DNA from: an uncultured Clostridia bacterium | GTDB taxonomy: Bacteria; Bacillota; Clostridia; Oscillospirales; Acutalibacteraceae | Length of the DNA stretch: 35,771 bases | Reading direction: 5' to 3' | Assembly: GCA_904420015.1 (NCBI GenBank) | Contig: CAJFTS010000009.1 | Location: forward strand, 1-35,771 | Program-made: the position numbers and the translations under genes | Notes under the pieces: generated by a model | What the model saw: the letters and a program-made list of their open reading frames with translations, nothing else | Databases searched by the model: none | What the model was told of the DNA's origin: nothing | In this document: positions 1-7,925 of the stretch, piece by piece | Position numbering within the stretch: position 1 is the stretch's first letter | Layout: every line of letters begins with the position of its first letter

Positions 1-35
1 CAATATGCCCTTCCCCTCCTTCTCTCTTGTTCTTG

Positions 36-2690
36 TTATTCCATATCCTTTTTTCTGCGTTTGACTTTTTTTCCGATCCAGGTAATGAGCTTTCCCAGCT
101 CCACCAGCACAATCGGGGAGACCGAAAGCCCCAAAATCCACTCCCACTCGTGAAGAGGCAGCTGCGTCAGTCCAAAGAGGGATTGCAGCGGCTCAATCAG
201 CAAAACGGCAAGCATGACCAGGGCGGAGACGGCAAATGCGCCCAGCATGCGCAGGTTGGAGAACAGGCCGATGCGAAAAAGCGAATGCCGGCTGCGGGCG
301 TTGAACGCGTGAAAGAGCTGGCTGAACGCGAGAACGGCAAACCCCATGGTCTGCCCCATAACCGGATCGTCCCCGCCGGAGAAGAAATGGGTCCGGCCCA
401 GCAGGTACGCAATCACCGTGATTGCGCAGAACATAACCCCCTGTAAGGCGCAGACGATCCCCATCCCGTCGGAAAAGATCCCTTCCTTTTTCGGCCGGGG
501 CTTGCGTTTCATGATGTCGTATTCCGCCGGCTCCACCCCCAGCGCCAGGGCGGGAAGGCTGTCGGTTACCAGGTTGATCCACAGCAGCTGGATGGGGAGC
601 AGGGGAGAGGTGTGCCAGATGAGCATGGTAACAAAGACCGCCATGACCTCGCCCAGATTACAGCTCAACAGGAAGTAGACCGACTTTCGGATGTTGTCGA
701 AAATGCCCCGCCCTTCCCGGACGGCGGTGACGATGGTGGCGAAGTTGTCGTCGGTCAAAACCATGTCCGCCGCGCCCTTGGCCACGTCGGTGCCGGAAAC
801 GCCCATCGCGCAGCCGATATCCGCCGCCTTTAGCGCAGGCGCGTCGTTGACCCCGTCGCCGGTCATAGCGACGATCTCGCCCTTTTGCTGCCAGGCTTTT
901 ACGATGCGGATTTTATCCGCCGGAGTTACCCGTGCAAATACCGCGTATTTTCGAATGTTGCGGCAAAGCATTTCATCGCTGATTTTCGTAAGCTGCGTGC
1001 CGGTGACGGCCTCCTTGCCGCCCTCCAAGATCCCCAGCTTTTTCGCAATGGCGCAGGCCGTGGTCACATGGTCCCCGGTAATCATCACCGTGGTGATGCC
1101 CGCCGTTTTACAGGTGGAGATGGCGTCCATGACCTCCTCCCGAGGCGGATCGATCATCCCCACCAGGCCCGCAAAGCAAAGGCCCTGTTCCAACTCCTTC
1201 GGGGAAGGGTTGGCGGGGATTTCGTCGAGCTCCTTATAGCCGACGGCCAGTACCCGCAGCGCCTGAGACGCCATCTGTTCGTTTGCCTTGAGCGCCTTCT
1301 GCACCACATCCTTGTTGGTGCAGCGCTCAAGCAGGATGTCCGGCGCGCCCTTGACCACCGCGATGTTGCGGCCGTCGACAAAGTTGACGGTGGTCATCAG
1401 CTTGCGGACGGAATCAAAGGGGATTTCCGCCATACGCGGAAAATCAATCTCCAGCTCTTCCTTGACGAGATCCAGCTGGGCGCCTGCGGCAATGAGGGCG
1501 GTCTCCGTAGGATCGCCGATGTGCCGGATGGTTCCATCCTCATCCTTTTCGATTCGCCCGTCGTTGCACAGGACCGCCAGCTTAAGAAGAAAGTCACGGG
1601 AAGCGTCCATGACTTTGGGATCAAAATCCGACAGCCTGCCGTTTGCGTAGGTTTTCGTCAGTGTCATCCGGTTCTGGGTCAGCGTTCCGGTCTTGTCCGA
1701 GCAGATGACCGAGGCGGAGCCCAGGGTTTCCACCGCAGGCAGCCGCCGGATGATGGCGTTTTTCTTGACCATGCGGGAGACGCCCATAGCCAAAACGATG
1801 GTCACAATGGCCGCAAGCCCTTCCGGGATGGCGGCCACCGCCAGCGCCACCGCGGTCATGAACATTTCCAGAATGCCCTGTCCGGTGAGGATGCCGTATA
1901 GGAAGATGACCGCGCAGATGGCCAGCGCCAAAAGGCCCAGGTTCTTTCCCAGCTTGCCGAGCTTTTTCTGCAGCGGGGTGACCTCATCCTTCTGGGCTCC
2001 CAGCATGGTGGCGATCTTGCCCATCTCGGTATTCATTCCCGTATCGGTGACCATCGCCTTTCCCCGCCCGTAAGCGACGGTGCAGCCGGAATAGACCATA
2101 TTGCGCCGGTCGCCCAGGGGTGCGATCTCCTCAAACCGGGTGTTTTCCTCCTTTTCCGCAGGGATGGATTCTCCAGTCAGCGGCGATTCGTCACACCGCA
2201 GGCTTTTCCCCTGCAGGAGGCGGGCGTCGGCAGGGATAAAATCCCCCGCCTCCAATAAAATTACGTCGCCGGGGACCAGATCCTGTGCGCTGATCATCGA
2301 CTCCTCCCCGTCCCGGATCACCTTTGCGTGGGGGGCGGACAGGTTTTTGAGCGCATCGAGCGCGGCCTCCGCCTTCGATTCCTGCAAAACGCCCATCACC
2401 GCATTGAGTACCACGATGGCGATCATGACAATCGGCTCAAGCCAGTCATTTTTTCCCTCCACAATGGTCACAATAATGGAGACCACCGCCGCGATGAGCA
2501 GGATGATTACCATAAAATCCTTCATCTGCGCGGCGAACCGCTGGAAGAAGGTCTTTTTTTTCGGGTCGTTTAACCGGTTTTTTCCATATATCTCAAGAAG
2601 CCCGGCCGCCTGTCCGGCGGTCAGCCCTTTCTCCGAATCACTCTGCAGCTCGGCTGCGACTTCGGCGGCGGTGTGATTATGCCATATCAA
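36..2690 (-). CDS. P-type (P2A/P2B-like) Ca2+-transporting ATPase
   Basis: About 884 aa, probably exporting Ca2+ across the plasma membrane at the cost of ATP. I start it at a TTG (2690) because AAAGGAGG lies 7-8 nt upstream; the reading frame stays open another 112 codons upstream, but that part has no ribosome site and does not look like protein. Visible P-type hallmarks: the actuator loop LTGES near residue 174, the phosphorylated Asp of DKTGTLT at residue 332, the hinge TGDGVNDAPAL, the M4 PEGL signature, M5 NLGEV and M6 NLVTDSLPALALG. These M4-M6 residues match the SERCA ion site. In M8 the position of the SERCA site-I Glu seems to be Gln (FSQLFHAFN), as in plasma-membrane types, so one Ca2+ per cycle is plausible (inference). 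It is divergent from the SEDS gene and appears monocistronic. Confident on family; ion specificity is inferred. Confidence 0.93.
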   Translation of the reverse strand: MIWHNHTAAEVAAELQSDSEKGLTAGQAAGLLEIYGKNRLNDPKKKTFFQRFAAQMKDFMVIILLIAAVVSIIVTIVEGKNDWLEPIVMIAIVVLNAVMGVLQESKAEAALDALKNLSAPHAKVIRDGEESMISAQDLVPGDVILLEAGDFIPADARLLQGKSLRCDESPLTGESIPAEKEENTRFEEIAPLGDRRNMVYSGCTVAYGRGKAMVTDTGMNTEMGKIATMLGAQKDEVTPLQKKLGKLGKNLGLLALAICAVIFLYGILTGQGILEMFMTAVALAVAAIPEGLAAIVTIVLAMGVSRMVKKNAIIRRLPAVETLGSASVICSDKTGTLTQNRMTLTKTYANGRLSDFDPKVMDASRDFLLKLAVLCNDGRIEKDEDGTIRHIGDPTETALIAAGAQLDLVKEELEIDFPRMAEIPFDSVRKLMTTVNFVDGRNIAVVKGAPDILLERCTNKDVVQKALKANEQMASQALRVLAVGYKELDEIPANPSPKELEQGLCFAGLVGMIDPPREEVMDAISTCKTAGITTVMITGDHVTTACAIAKKLGILEGGKEAVTGTQLTKISDEMLCRNIRKYAVFARVTPADKIRIVKAWQQKGEIVAMTGDGVNDAPALKAADIGCAMGVSGTDVAKGAADMVLTDDNFATIVTAVREGRGIFDNIRKSVYFLLSCNLGEVMAVFVTMLIWHTSPLLPIQLLWINLVTDSLPALALGVEPAEYDIMKRKPRPKKEGIFSDGMGIVCALQGVMFCAITVIAYLLGRTHFFSGGDDPVMGQTMGFAVLAFSQLFHAFNARSRHSLFRIGLFSNLRMLGAFAVSALVMLAVLLIEPLQSLFGLTQLPLHEWEWILGLSVSPIVLVELGKLITWIGKKVKRRKKDME

Positions 2691-2735
2691 ATCGAGCCCT
2701 CCTTTTTCTTCGCTATTTTTGTGGAATATGGTATC

Positions 2736-2764
2736 ATTGTACCCCCTTTCCCAGAGGGATGCAA
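2736..2764 (-). promoter_or_regulatory. Sigma-A-type promoter of the Ca2+ ATPase
   Basis: On the minus strand TTGCAT (2759-2764) and TACAAT (2736-2741) are separated by exactly 17 nt. The start site would fall near 2730, giving a leader of about 40 nt before the TTG start at 2690, with the ribosome site in between. Confidence 0.6.
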
Positions 2765-3020
2765 GGCGGAATGTGAAAGATTTCCTGTTTTTTGTGAAGG
2801 GACGGGGGCTTTTCTTTTTAGGGAGAAAATCAGCCAAAATTCGAGAGTTGTTCACAATTGCCGTCCGGATAGAAGGTATGATAAAATCAACCCTGTCCGC
2901 CGGGCCGGGGCAGGACGATAGGGCCGGCTCCAGTTTCTTGAGAAAAGAACGCCTCGGTCGTTTTAAAAGGCCTTTTTTGTTTACTTTTGAAATTTCATGT
3001 GCGGCAGATGGGATTCTCCC
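2765..3020. other. Intergenic stretch between divergent promoters, no gene recognised
   Basis: About 250 bases with no supportable coding region; the open frames here are the upstream run-off of the ATPase and SEDS frames. On the plus strand there is a weak promoter-like pair, TTGCCG and TAAAAT with an 18-nt gap (about 2860-2890), and a GCCT/AGGC hairpin followed by a T run around 2951-2980. Together they could mark a very short transcript, but neither element is strong. Confidence 0.3.
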
Positions 3021-3049
3021 TTGCACGATTGGGATCGTACCGATATAAT
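3021..3049 (+). promoter_or_regulatory. Promoter of the SEDS / helicase-loader operon
   Basis: TTGCAC (3021-3026), 17-nt spacer, perfect TATAAT (3044-3049). Transcription would start near 3056, leaving a leader of only about 15 nt that contains the AGGTGA ribosome site of the gene starting at 3071. Confidence 0.7.
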
Positions 3050-3070
3050 AAGAGCATTGAGGTGAATCGA

Positions 3071-4258
3071 ATGCGGAAATTTTTTTCGTCCATCGGCGAG
3101 TATTTCCGGCAAACGGACAAGCTGCTGCTGGCGCTTTGTCTGTTTGCCACCGGATACGGGCTGCTTTTGCTGTTGGTTGCCTTACAGGCGGCGGATATGC
3201 AGGAAGGCAATACGGTGCTTGTCACAGTGGGCGGTTTGGATATTACCATGCAGTTTGTAAAGCAGGTCGCGTCGGTGCTTCTCGGCGTGTTGGCGGCGCT
3301 GCTGATATCGGCGGTGGATTATGAGATCCTTGCCGCCTGCTGGTGGATCCTGGCCCCCATTTCGGTCATTCTGGTGGTGCTGACCTATTTTATCGGCATC
3401 GATACCGGAGCCGCGGACGACAAGGCCTGGCTGATGATTCCGGGAATCGGAATGACCTTCCAGCCGTCGGAGCTGTTGAAGATTGCCTTCATCATTACCT
3501 TTTCCCTTCATTTGTTTAAGACCCAGGACCGGCTCAATTCCCCCTTGAACCTGCTGCTTTTGTGTGTCCATGGGGCGGTCCCGGTGGGGATGATTATGCT
3601 CCAGGGGGACGATGGGACGGCTCTGGTTTTCCTGTTCATGTTTGTGGTGATGCTGTTTGCCGCGGGGGTCAAGCTGCGCTACTTCGTCATCGGCGGGGTG
3701 CTCGCGGCCATTGCGGCTCCGATTATGTGGTTTTACCTGCTCCAGCCCTTCCAGCGGGACCGGTTTACCATCTTCCTGCATCCGGAAAACGCACGGCTGG
3801 ACGAAGGGTATCAGCAGTATCAGTCCCGGATGATTATCGGCTCCGGCCAGCTGACTGGAAAGGGCATTTCGGAAAGCGGGCAGATTCCGCTGCCCGAACG
3901 GCAAAACGACTTTATTTTTTCGGTGTCCGGGGAAACCTTCGGCTTTATCGGCTCGGTGCTGGTGATTGCGATTTTGGTGGCCATTATTCTGCGGGTTTTC
4001 TATGTTTCCCATAGGGCTAAGGATTTGCTCGGTTCCCTGATGTGCATGGGAATGTTCGCGACCCTGACGGCTCAAACGATTATGAATGTGGGTATGAATA
4101 TCTGCTTGATGCCGGTGGTTGGCGTAACCCTGCCCTTTTTCAGTGCCGGCGGCTCCTCCACCACCACCCTTTACCTGGGCATCGGCCTGGTGCTCAGCGT
4201 CTACATTCATTCGAGGCCCAAAACCCATACCGAGCAGCTTCGGAGGCGGCGGGCGTAA
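3071..4258 (+). CDS. rodA: SEDS-family peptidoglycan glycosyltransferase, RodA/FtsW type
   Basis: 395 aa polytopic membrane protein with about ten hydrophobic segments. SEDS proteins polymerise lipid II into glycan strands with a partner class B PBP. Family motifs are present in order: GMTFQPSELLKIAF in the first third, GDDGTALVF, then PERQNDFIFSVSGETFGFIG (the usual PE-x-x-x-DFIF block with its conserved Asp), and near the C-terminus MNVGMNICLMPVVGV followed by LPFFSAGGSS. The GMxxxLMP form is closer to RodA than to FtsW, but no divisome or elongasome partner lies nearby, so the paralogue assignment is tentative. I start at the ATG at 3071, which has AGGTGA just upstream; the frame extends 28 codons further but past the promoter. 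It is first in a run with the DnaD-like and DnaI-like genes, 20 nt before the next start. Confidence 0.9.
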   Translation: MRKFFSSIGEYFRQTDKLLLALCLFATGYGLLLLLVALQAADMQEGNTVLVTVGGLDITMQFVKQVASVLLGVLAALLISAVDYEILAACWWILAPISVILVVLTYFIGIDTGAADDKAWLMIPGIGMTFQPSELLKIAFIITFSLHLFKTQDRLNSPLNLLLLCVHGAVPVGMIMLQGDDGTALVFLFMFVVMLFAAGVKLRYFVIGGVLAAIAAPIMWFYLLQPFQRDRFTIFLHPENARLDEGYQQYQSRMIIGSGQLTGKGISESGQIPLPERQNDFIFSVSGETFGFIGSVLVIAILVAIILRVFYVSHRAKDLLGSLMCMGMFATLTAQTIMNVGMNICLMPVVGVTLPFFSAGGSSTTTLYLGIGLVLSVYIHSRPKTHTEQLRRRRA

Positions 4259-4278
4259 CGGAAGGGAAACGAATCGGT

Positions 4279-5310
4279 ATGGATTGTCAGTTGAATTTAG
4301 GGGCCTGGAATTCGGTATTCGCCGTACCCAGCGCCGTTGTAGATCAGCATTTGAAGCTGGCTGGTTCCGCCCAGCTGAAGGTTCTCCTGTGGCTTTTGCG
4401 CCATGCGGGGGAGCCGTCTGAGGTGGAGGACCTGGCGAAGGCGGTGGGCCTGTCCAGGATGGACGCGGCCGACGCGCTGCAATACTGGGTGGAGGTAGGC
4501 ATCCTCTGCCGGGAGGAAGCGGGAAGCCTGACGCCGCCGAAAAAGGGGGCGGCAGCGGCCGCCCCGGCGCCCGCGCAGCCGGAACCCGAAAACCAGCGGC
4601 CCGAGCCGGCTTCAAAGCCGGCCCGTCATATTGCAGTGGATACCCCCAAGCCCACCAGCGAGGAGGTAAACAACCGGGCCGCTTCCTGCGGCGATATTGC
4701 GTTTTTGCTTCAAGAGGCGCAGCTTCGGCTGGGCCGCTTGCTTTCTCCGGCGGAAACCTCCACGCTGGTATGGCTGCACGATTACAACGGCCTGCCCTCC
4801 GGGGTAATCCTGATGGTGATTGAGTTCGCCCTGTCGGAGGAAAAGAAAAATATGCGCTACATTGAGAAGGTGGCGCTGAACTGGGCCAACGAAGAGATCG
4901 ACACAGTGGAAAAGGCGGAGCGCAAGCTCAACGAAATCCATACCTCCCGCAAAAACTGGGATAAGCTTTGCAAGGCGGTGGGGATTTCGCCCCGTATCCC
5001 CAGCACGCGGGAGGAAGGGTATGCCGACCGCTGGTTTGGACAGTGGGGATTCTCCTCCGATATGGTGCGTCTTGCCTATGAGGAATGTGTGGACAACACC
5101 GGCAAGCTGCATCTTGGATATATCAATAAGGTACTTGAACGATGGGAAAGGGCCGGGGTGCGCACCCCGGCGGACGCGGTGGCCGCGGCCAAGCCCAGCA
5201 CCCAGAAGAAGCTGGCCGGCCAGGGCCACGGCCCGTCCTTTGATTTGGAGGAATACGACCGCATGACCAGCGTAATGCCCCCAAGCTTTGACGAACATAC
5301 CAAACCGTAA
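4279..5310 (+). CDS. DnaD/DnaB-type replication initiation protein with two DnaD domains
   Basis: 343 aa. Residues 1-80 read as a winged-helix module (AQLKVLLWLLRHAGEPSEVEDLAKAVGLS), followed by a low-complexity Ala/Pro/Glu linker (about 86-118) and two DnaD-like helical domains. Each carries the family's Y-x3-I/V-x3-W signature: YIEKVALNW at 194-202 and YINKVLERW at 281-289. A winged helix plus two DDBH2-type domains is the layout of Bacillus subtilis DnaB, the helicase-loading initiator, rather than of single-domain DnaD. Like B. subtilis dnaB, it lies directly upstream of a DnaI-like ATPase. It probably helps load the replicative helicase at origins and stalled forks (inference). The ATG at 4279 follows GGAAGGG at a long spacing; the frame is open further upstream but there it overlaps rodA. 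Confidence 0.85.
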   Translation: MDCQLNLGAWNSVFAVPSAVVDQHLKLAGSAQLKVLLWLLRHAGEPSEVEDLAKAVGLSRMDAADALQYWVEVGILCREEAGSLTPPKKGAAAAAPAPAQPEPENQRPEPASKPARHIAVDTPKPTSEEVNNRAASCGDIAFLLQEAQLRLGRLLSPAETSTLVWLHDYNGLPSGVILMVIEFALSEEKKNMRYIEKVALNWANEEIDTVEKAERKLNEIHTSRKNWDKLCKAVGISPRIPSTREEGYADRWFGQWGFSSDMVRLAYEECVDNTGKLHLGYINKVLERWERAGVRTPADAVAAAKPSTQKKLAGQGHGPSFDLEEYDRMTSVMPPSFDEHTKP

Positions 5311-5331
5311 CGAAAGGGAGGCCGAATCCAA

Positions 5332-6315
5332 ATGGGATACAGCCGGGAAATCTATCTCTGTGCCATGCAGGCGCTGTCGCAGCGGCGAAACGCCATGCGG
5401 ATGCAGGCCGAGCAGCGCCGGGCTGAACTGCAGCAATCGCTGCCGGAGATTTTTGAGCTGGAACGGCGGATTGCGTCCGCCGGCTTTGCCGCTGCCCGGG
5501 CAGTCTTGAGCTCGCAGAATGTGGAGGAGGATTTAAACCGGCTGATGCGGGAGAACCTAAAGTTGCAGGAGGAATATGACCAGCTGCTCCTCTCCCACGG
5601 CTATCCGAAGGATTATCTGCTTCCCCAGCATTGCTGCCCGGCCTGCGGGGACGAGGGCTACTGCAACGGCAGGCTGTGCGACTGTGTGAAAGAGCTGATG
5701 CGGGAGGAAGCCTTTCGGCGGCTGAACGAATTGACCCCGGCAAAGGATTGCACCTTTGAGGCGTTTTCCCTCGCCTATTACCCGGATACGCCGTTGCAGG
5801 AGGGGGGGGTATCCCCCAGGCGGCAGATGGAGACCATCCTGCGTTATTGCAGGGCATATGCGGATTCCTTCTGCGCGCATTCCCGCAGCATTCTCATGCA
5901 GGGCTCCACCGGCCTCGGCAAGACGCATCTTTCCCTCGCCATTGCCCGTGTAGCCATCGATAAGGGCTATGGGGTGGTATACGGCTCGGTGCAGAACCTG
6001 ATGGCAAGGCTTGAGCAGGAACGGTTCGGGCGGACAAACGAAGGGGAGAGCGCCAAGGCGCTTTTGGAATGCGACCTGTTGATTCTCGACGACCTGGGGA
6101 CGGAATTTACCACCCAGTTCGTTACCGCCTCCATGTATAACCTGATCAATTCCCGCCTCCTGGCAGCCAAGCCCACCATCATCAGCACCAATCTATCCAT
6201 GAAGGATTTAAACGACAAATATACCGAACGCTTTACCTCCCGCATCATCGGGGGGTACGACCGGTTGGTTTTCCTCGGCCGTGATATCCGCCAGCAAAAA
6301 CGGCAGGCTAGGTAA
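5332..6315 (+). CDS. dnaI: DnaI/DnaC-like helicase loader ATPase
   Basis: 327 aa AAA+ protein, the probable loader of the DnaB helicase. The N-terminal ~95 residues are predicted helical and charged. A Cys-rich zinc-binding segment follows (CCPACGDEGYCNGRLCDC, 101-118), as in DnaI. The C-terminal ATPase has Walker A GSTGLGKT (191-198), Walker B LLILDDLG (249-256), sensor-1 TIISTNLS (282-289) and an Arg-finger candidate in TERFTSRI (298-305). The ATG at 5332 follows AAAGGGAGG at about 10 nt. It lies 21 nt after the double-DnaD gene, so the two are almost certainly co-transcribed and work together, the DnaD protein remodelling DNA and this ATPase delivering helicase. The family also includes phage and transposon (IstB) versions, but no transposase or phage gene is near. 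Confidence 0.9.
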   Translation: MGYSREIYLCAMQALSQRRNAMRMQAEQRRAELQQSLPEIFELERRIASAGFAAARAVLSSQNVEEDLNRLMRENLKLQEEYDQLLLSHGYPKDYLLPQHCCPACGDEGYCNGRLCDCVKELMREEAFRRLNELTPAKDCTFEAFSLAYYPDTPLQEGGVSPRRQMETILRYCRAYADSFCAHSRSILMQGSTGLGKTHLSLAIARVAIDKGYGVVYGSVQNLMARLEQERFGRTNEGESAKALLECDLLILDDLGTEFTTQFVTASMYNLINSRLLAAKPTIISTNLSMKDLNDKYTERFTSRIIGGYDRLVFLGRDIRQQKRQAR

Positions 6316-6453
6316 AGGACGGCTGCTCCTGGGCGGGAAGCCGCGCAACGGGAGAAGGGAAAGCGGGTTTGTCTGCCTTGTGCGGGTCCCTTTGCCCTCC
6401 TCGTGCGCGTCCCTTTTTCCGCCGTGCGGAGATGCGGCAGTCTTTGCGGGCAA

Positions 6454-6500
6454 CAAAAAAATCCCCGGCCGGGACGTGGACCGTCCCTTCGGGGATTTTC
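6454..6500 (-). terminator. Terminator of the 78-aa gene, between convergent genes
   Basis: An ATCCCCG / CGGGGAT outer stem with an inner GGGAC/GTCCC stem (6461-6496). Read on the minus strand it ends in a run of seven T (6454-6460), which suits the small gene ending at 6512. Its plus-strand tail has only four T, so it is a weaker stop for dnaI transcripts. Confidence 0.75.
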
Positions 6501-6511
6501 AGCCAAATGCC

Positions 6512-6748
6512 TTACTGGGCGTTTTTCGCCATCCAACCGGTGGCTTCCTTTTCGGTGAGAGCCTTGATATCCTCCTGCGGATAGATCGAATCCGCTCCGC
6601 CGATGCCGTAGAGAAAATAAAGCCCCTTCTTGGTTTTGTAGAGGGATTCCTCATACCCGGCCGGATCGCCGAAGGTACCGGCAATGGCGGTACCTAGCTT
6701 TTCTGCGGTTTCCGTATTGTAAACCTTCCTGTTGATGATCTTCTTCAA
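6512..6748 (-). CDS. Small conserved protein of unknown function
   Basis: 78 aa, starting at a TTG (6748) with AAGGAG nine nt upstream; longer in-frame starts lack a ribosome site. It begins KKIINRKVYNTETAEKLG, continues with ESLYKTKKGLYFLYGIGG and ends with LTEKEATGWMAKN. This resembles small single-domain proteins common in Clostridia and their mobile elements, in which an 'IINGKxYDTETAE' start is followed by 'ETLYRTxxGxxFLHGxGG' and an 'LTxxEAxxWxE' tail (recalled pattern, not a search). The function of that group is unknown to me; a compact beta-rich fold is likely. It has its own terminator and is alone on its strand. Confidence 0.7.
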   Translation of the reverse strand: MKKIINRKVYNTETAEKLGTAIAGTFGDPAGYEESLYKTKKGLYFLYGIGGADSIYPQEDIKALTEKEATGWMAKNAQ

Positions 6749-6857
6749 CCTTATGCACTCCTTTGAATTCAATATCGTGTATGTAAACCGTCCTGCGCCA
6801 AGGCGCGGCAACGTATGCGTGAAGCTGATTCTTATTGTAATAGAACCATTTGGGCAA

Positions 6858-6880
6858 ATTGTTAATAAAATATGAACAAT
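6858..6880. promoter_or_regulatory. Imperfect 23-bp palindrome in a divergent promoter region
   Basis: ATTGTTAATA and TATGAACAAT flank a central AAA; the arms match at nine of ten positions. The site lies between the minus-strand 78-aa gene (start 6748) and the plus-strand amidohydrolase (start 6982), in AT-rich DNA, as an operator would. It resembles two Rex half-sites (TTGTTAA/TTAACAA) but with a 7-nt rather than 4-nt gap. Confidence 0.4.
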
Positions 6881-6981
6881 ATCCAGATAATTACAATTTA
6901 TACGGGTTTTAAAAGGATGGATATGACTTTTTTAGTGGAAATGCAGCCTTTTGCGGAATTTAACACCAGGAGGATATCGAT

Positions 6982-7779
6982 ATGCTGATTGATTTTCACA
7001 CCCATGCGTTCCCGGAGAAGATCGCCGCCAAGGCCATCGGCTCATTGGAGGCGTCCAGCTCCACCAAGGCGGCGATTGCGGGGACCTATCCGGCTCTCCT
7101 TTCGTCGATGGAGAAAAATGCCGTGGATTTTTCCGTCGTACTTCCCATCGTCACCCGGCCCGCCCAGACCAAATCCATCCTGCACTTTGCCGGGGAGCTG
7201 CAGAAGATACCGGGACTCATTCCCTTCGGCAGCGTCCACCCCTTGAGTGAGGACGTCAAGGGCGATATCCGCACCATCAAGCGGATGGGGCTTCGGGGGG
7301 TCAAGTTTCACCCGGATTTCCAGGATGTCTTTTTAGACGACGTGGAAACCATCCGGGCGATGTATCTGGCCGCAGAGGAGGAGCTTCCCATCCTGATCCA
7401 CGCCGGGGCGGATATTTCCTATCCCGACGTGCACCATTCCACCCCGCGGCGGCTTCTCAACGTGCTCAAGGAGCTCAAGGGTGCGACCATCGTTTGCGCC
7501 CATACCGGCGGCTGGCGGTATTGGGACGAGGTGGAAGCGCTGCTGATGGACAAGGGCCTCTATATCGATACCAGCTACACCTACGGCTGGTGCTCGAAGG
7601 AGCAGATGGCCCGCATTATCCGCAGCTGGGACCCGGACAAGGTGCTGTTCGGCACCGACAGCCCTTGGGTCAACCAAGGGGAAGCCGTCCGGCAGCTCAA
7701 AGAGCTTTCCTTGCCGGAGGAGCTTTATGACAAGATCTTTTATAAAAACGCTCTGCGCCTGCTGGGGATGAAGGAATAA
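6982..7779 (+). CDS. Amidohydrolase-2 family metal-dependent hydrolase
   Basis: 265 aa, a compact TIM-barrel hydrolase of the amidohydrolase superfamily (amidohydrolase_2, the ACMSD/TatD-like branch). Metal-site residues are visible: H6 and H8 in DFHTHAF, H110 in GVKFHPDF, H140 in LPILIHAG, H174 in VCAHTGGW and D226 in LFGTDSPW. Members decarboxylate or hydrolyse diverse small substrates; nothing in the context fixes the substrate. There is no signal peptide, so it is cytoplasmic. The ATG at 6982 has AGGAGG seven nt upstream. It stands alone: the next plus-strand element is a strong hairpin at 7891-7925 overlapping the end of rex. Confidence 0.85.
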   Translation: MLIDFHTHAFPEKIAAKAIGSLEASSSTKAAIAGTYPALLSSMEKNAVDFSVVLPIVTRPAQTKSILHFAGELQKIPGLIPFGSVHPLSEDVKGDIRTIKRMGLRGVKFHPDFQDVFLDDVETIRAMYLAAEEELPILIHAGADISYPDVHHSTPRRLLNVLKELKGATIVCAHTGGWRYWDEVEALLMDKGLYIDTSYTYGWCSKEQMARIIRSWDPDKVLFGTDSPWVNQGEAVRQLKELSLPEELYDKIFYKNALRLLGMKE

Positions 7780-7890
7780 TCACAAGGCGGCTTTCCGGCA
7801 ATGCCTGGACGGCCGCCTCCGTCGGGGGCTGCCGCACCGCAGGGTAGCGGCATAGATATTACCCTTGGAGAGAGGGGATTCCCAAAAGGA

Positions 7891-7925
7891 AAGGGCCGAC
7901 CGTATCATACGGCCGGCCCTTTTTT
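7891..7925. terminator. Terminator shared by the amidohydrolase and rex, overlapping the rex stop codon
   Basis: A 15-position stem (AAGGGCCGACCGTAT with ATACGGCCGGCCCTT) with a one-base centre. On the plus strand six T follow at once (7920-7925), ending the amidohydrolase transcript. On the minus strand the single mismatch becomes a G-U pair, with a looser TTTCCTTTT tail. The rex TGA (7905-7907) sits in the apex and the last rex codons form one arm. Confidence 0.75.

Noticed and set aside
3182-4615. 477-codon open frame on the minus strand opposite the SEDS and DnaD-like genes
   Set aside because: Rich in Pro, Arg, His and Gln as expected for the complement of GC-rich genes; it spans two well-supported plus-strand genes and has no ribosome site or family motif.
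5332-6315. Transposon helper ATPase (IstB-like) reading of the AAA+ gene
   Set aside because: The N-terminal zinc-binding segment and the adjacent double-DnaD gene match a chromosomal DnaI; no transposase or terminal repeats nearby.
6858-6880. True Rex operator
   Set aside because: Half-sites resemble TTGTTAA/TTAACAA but are seven rather than four bases apart, and one arm has a mismatch.
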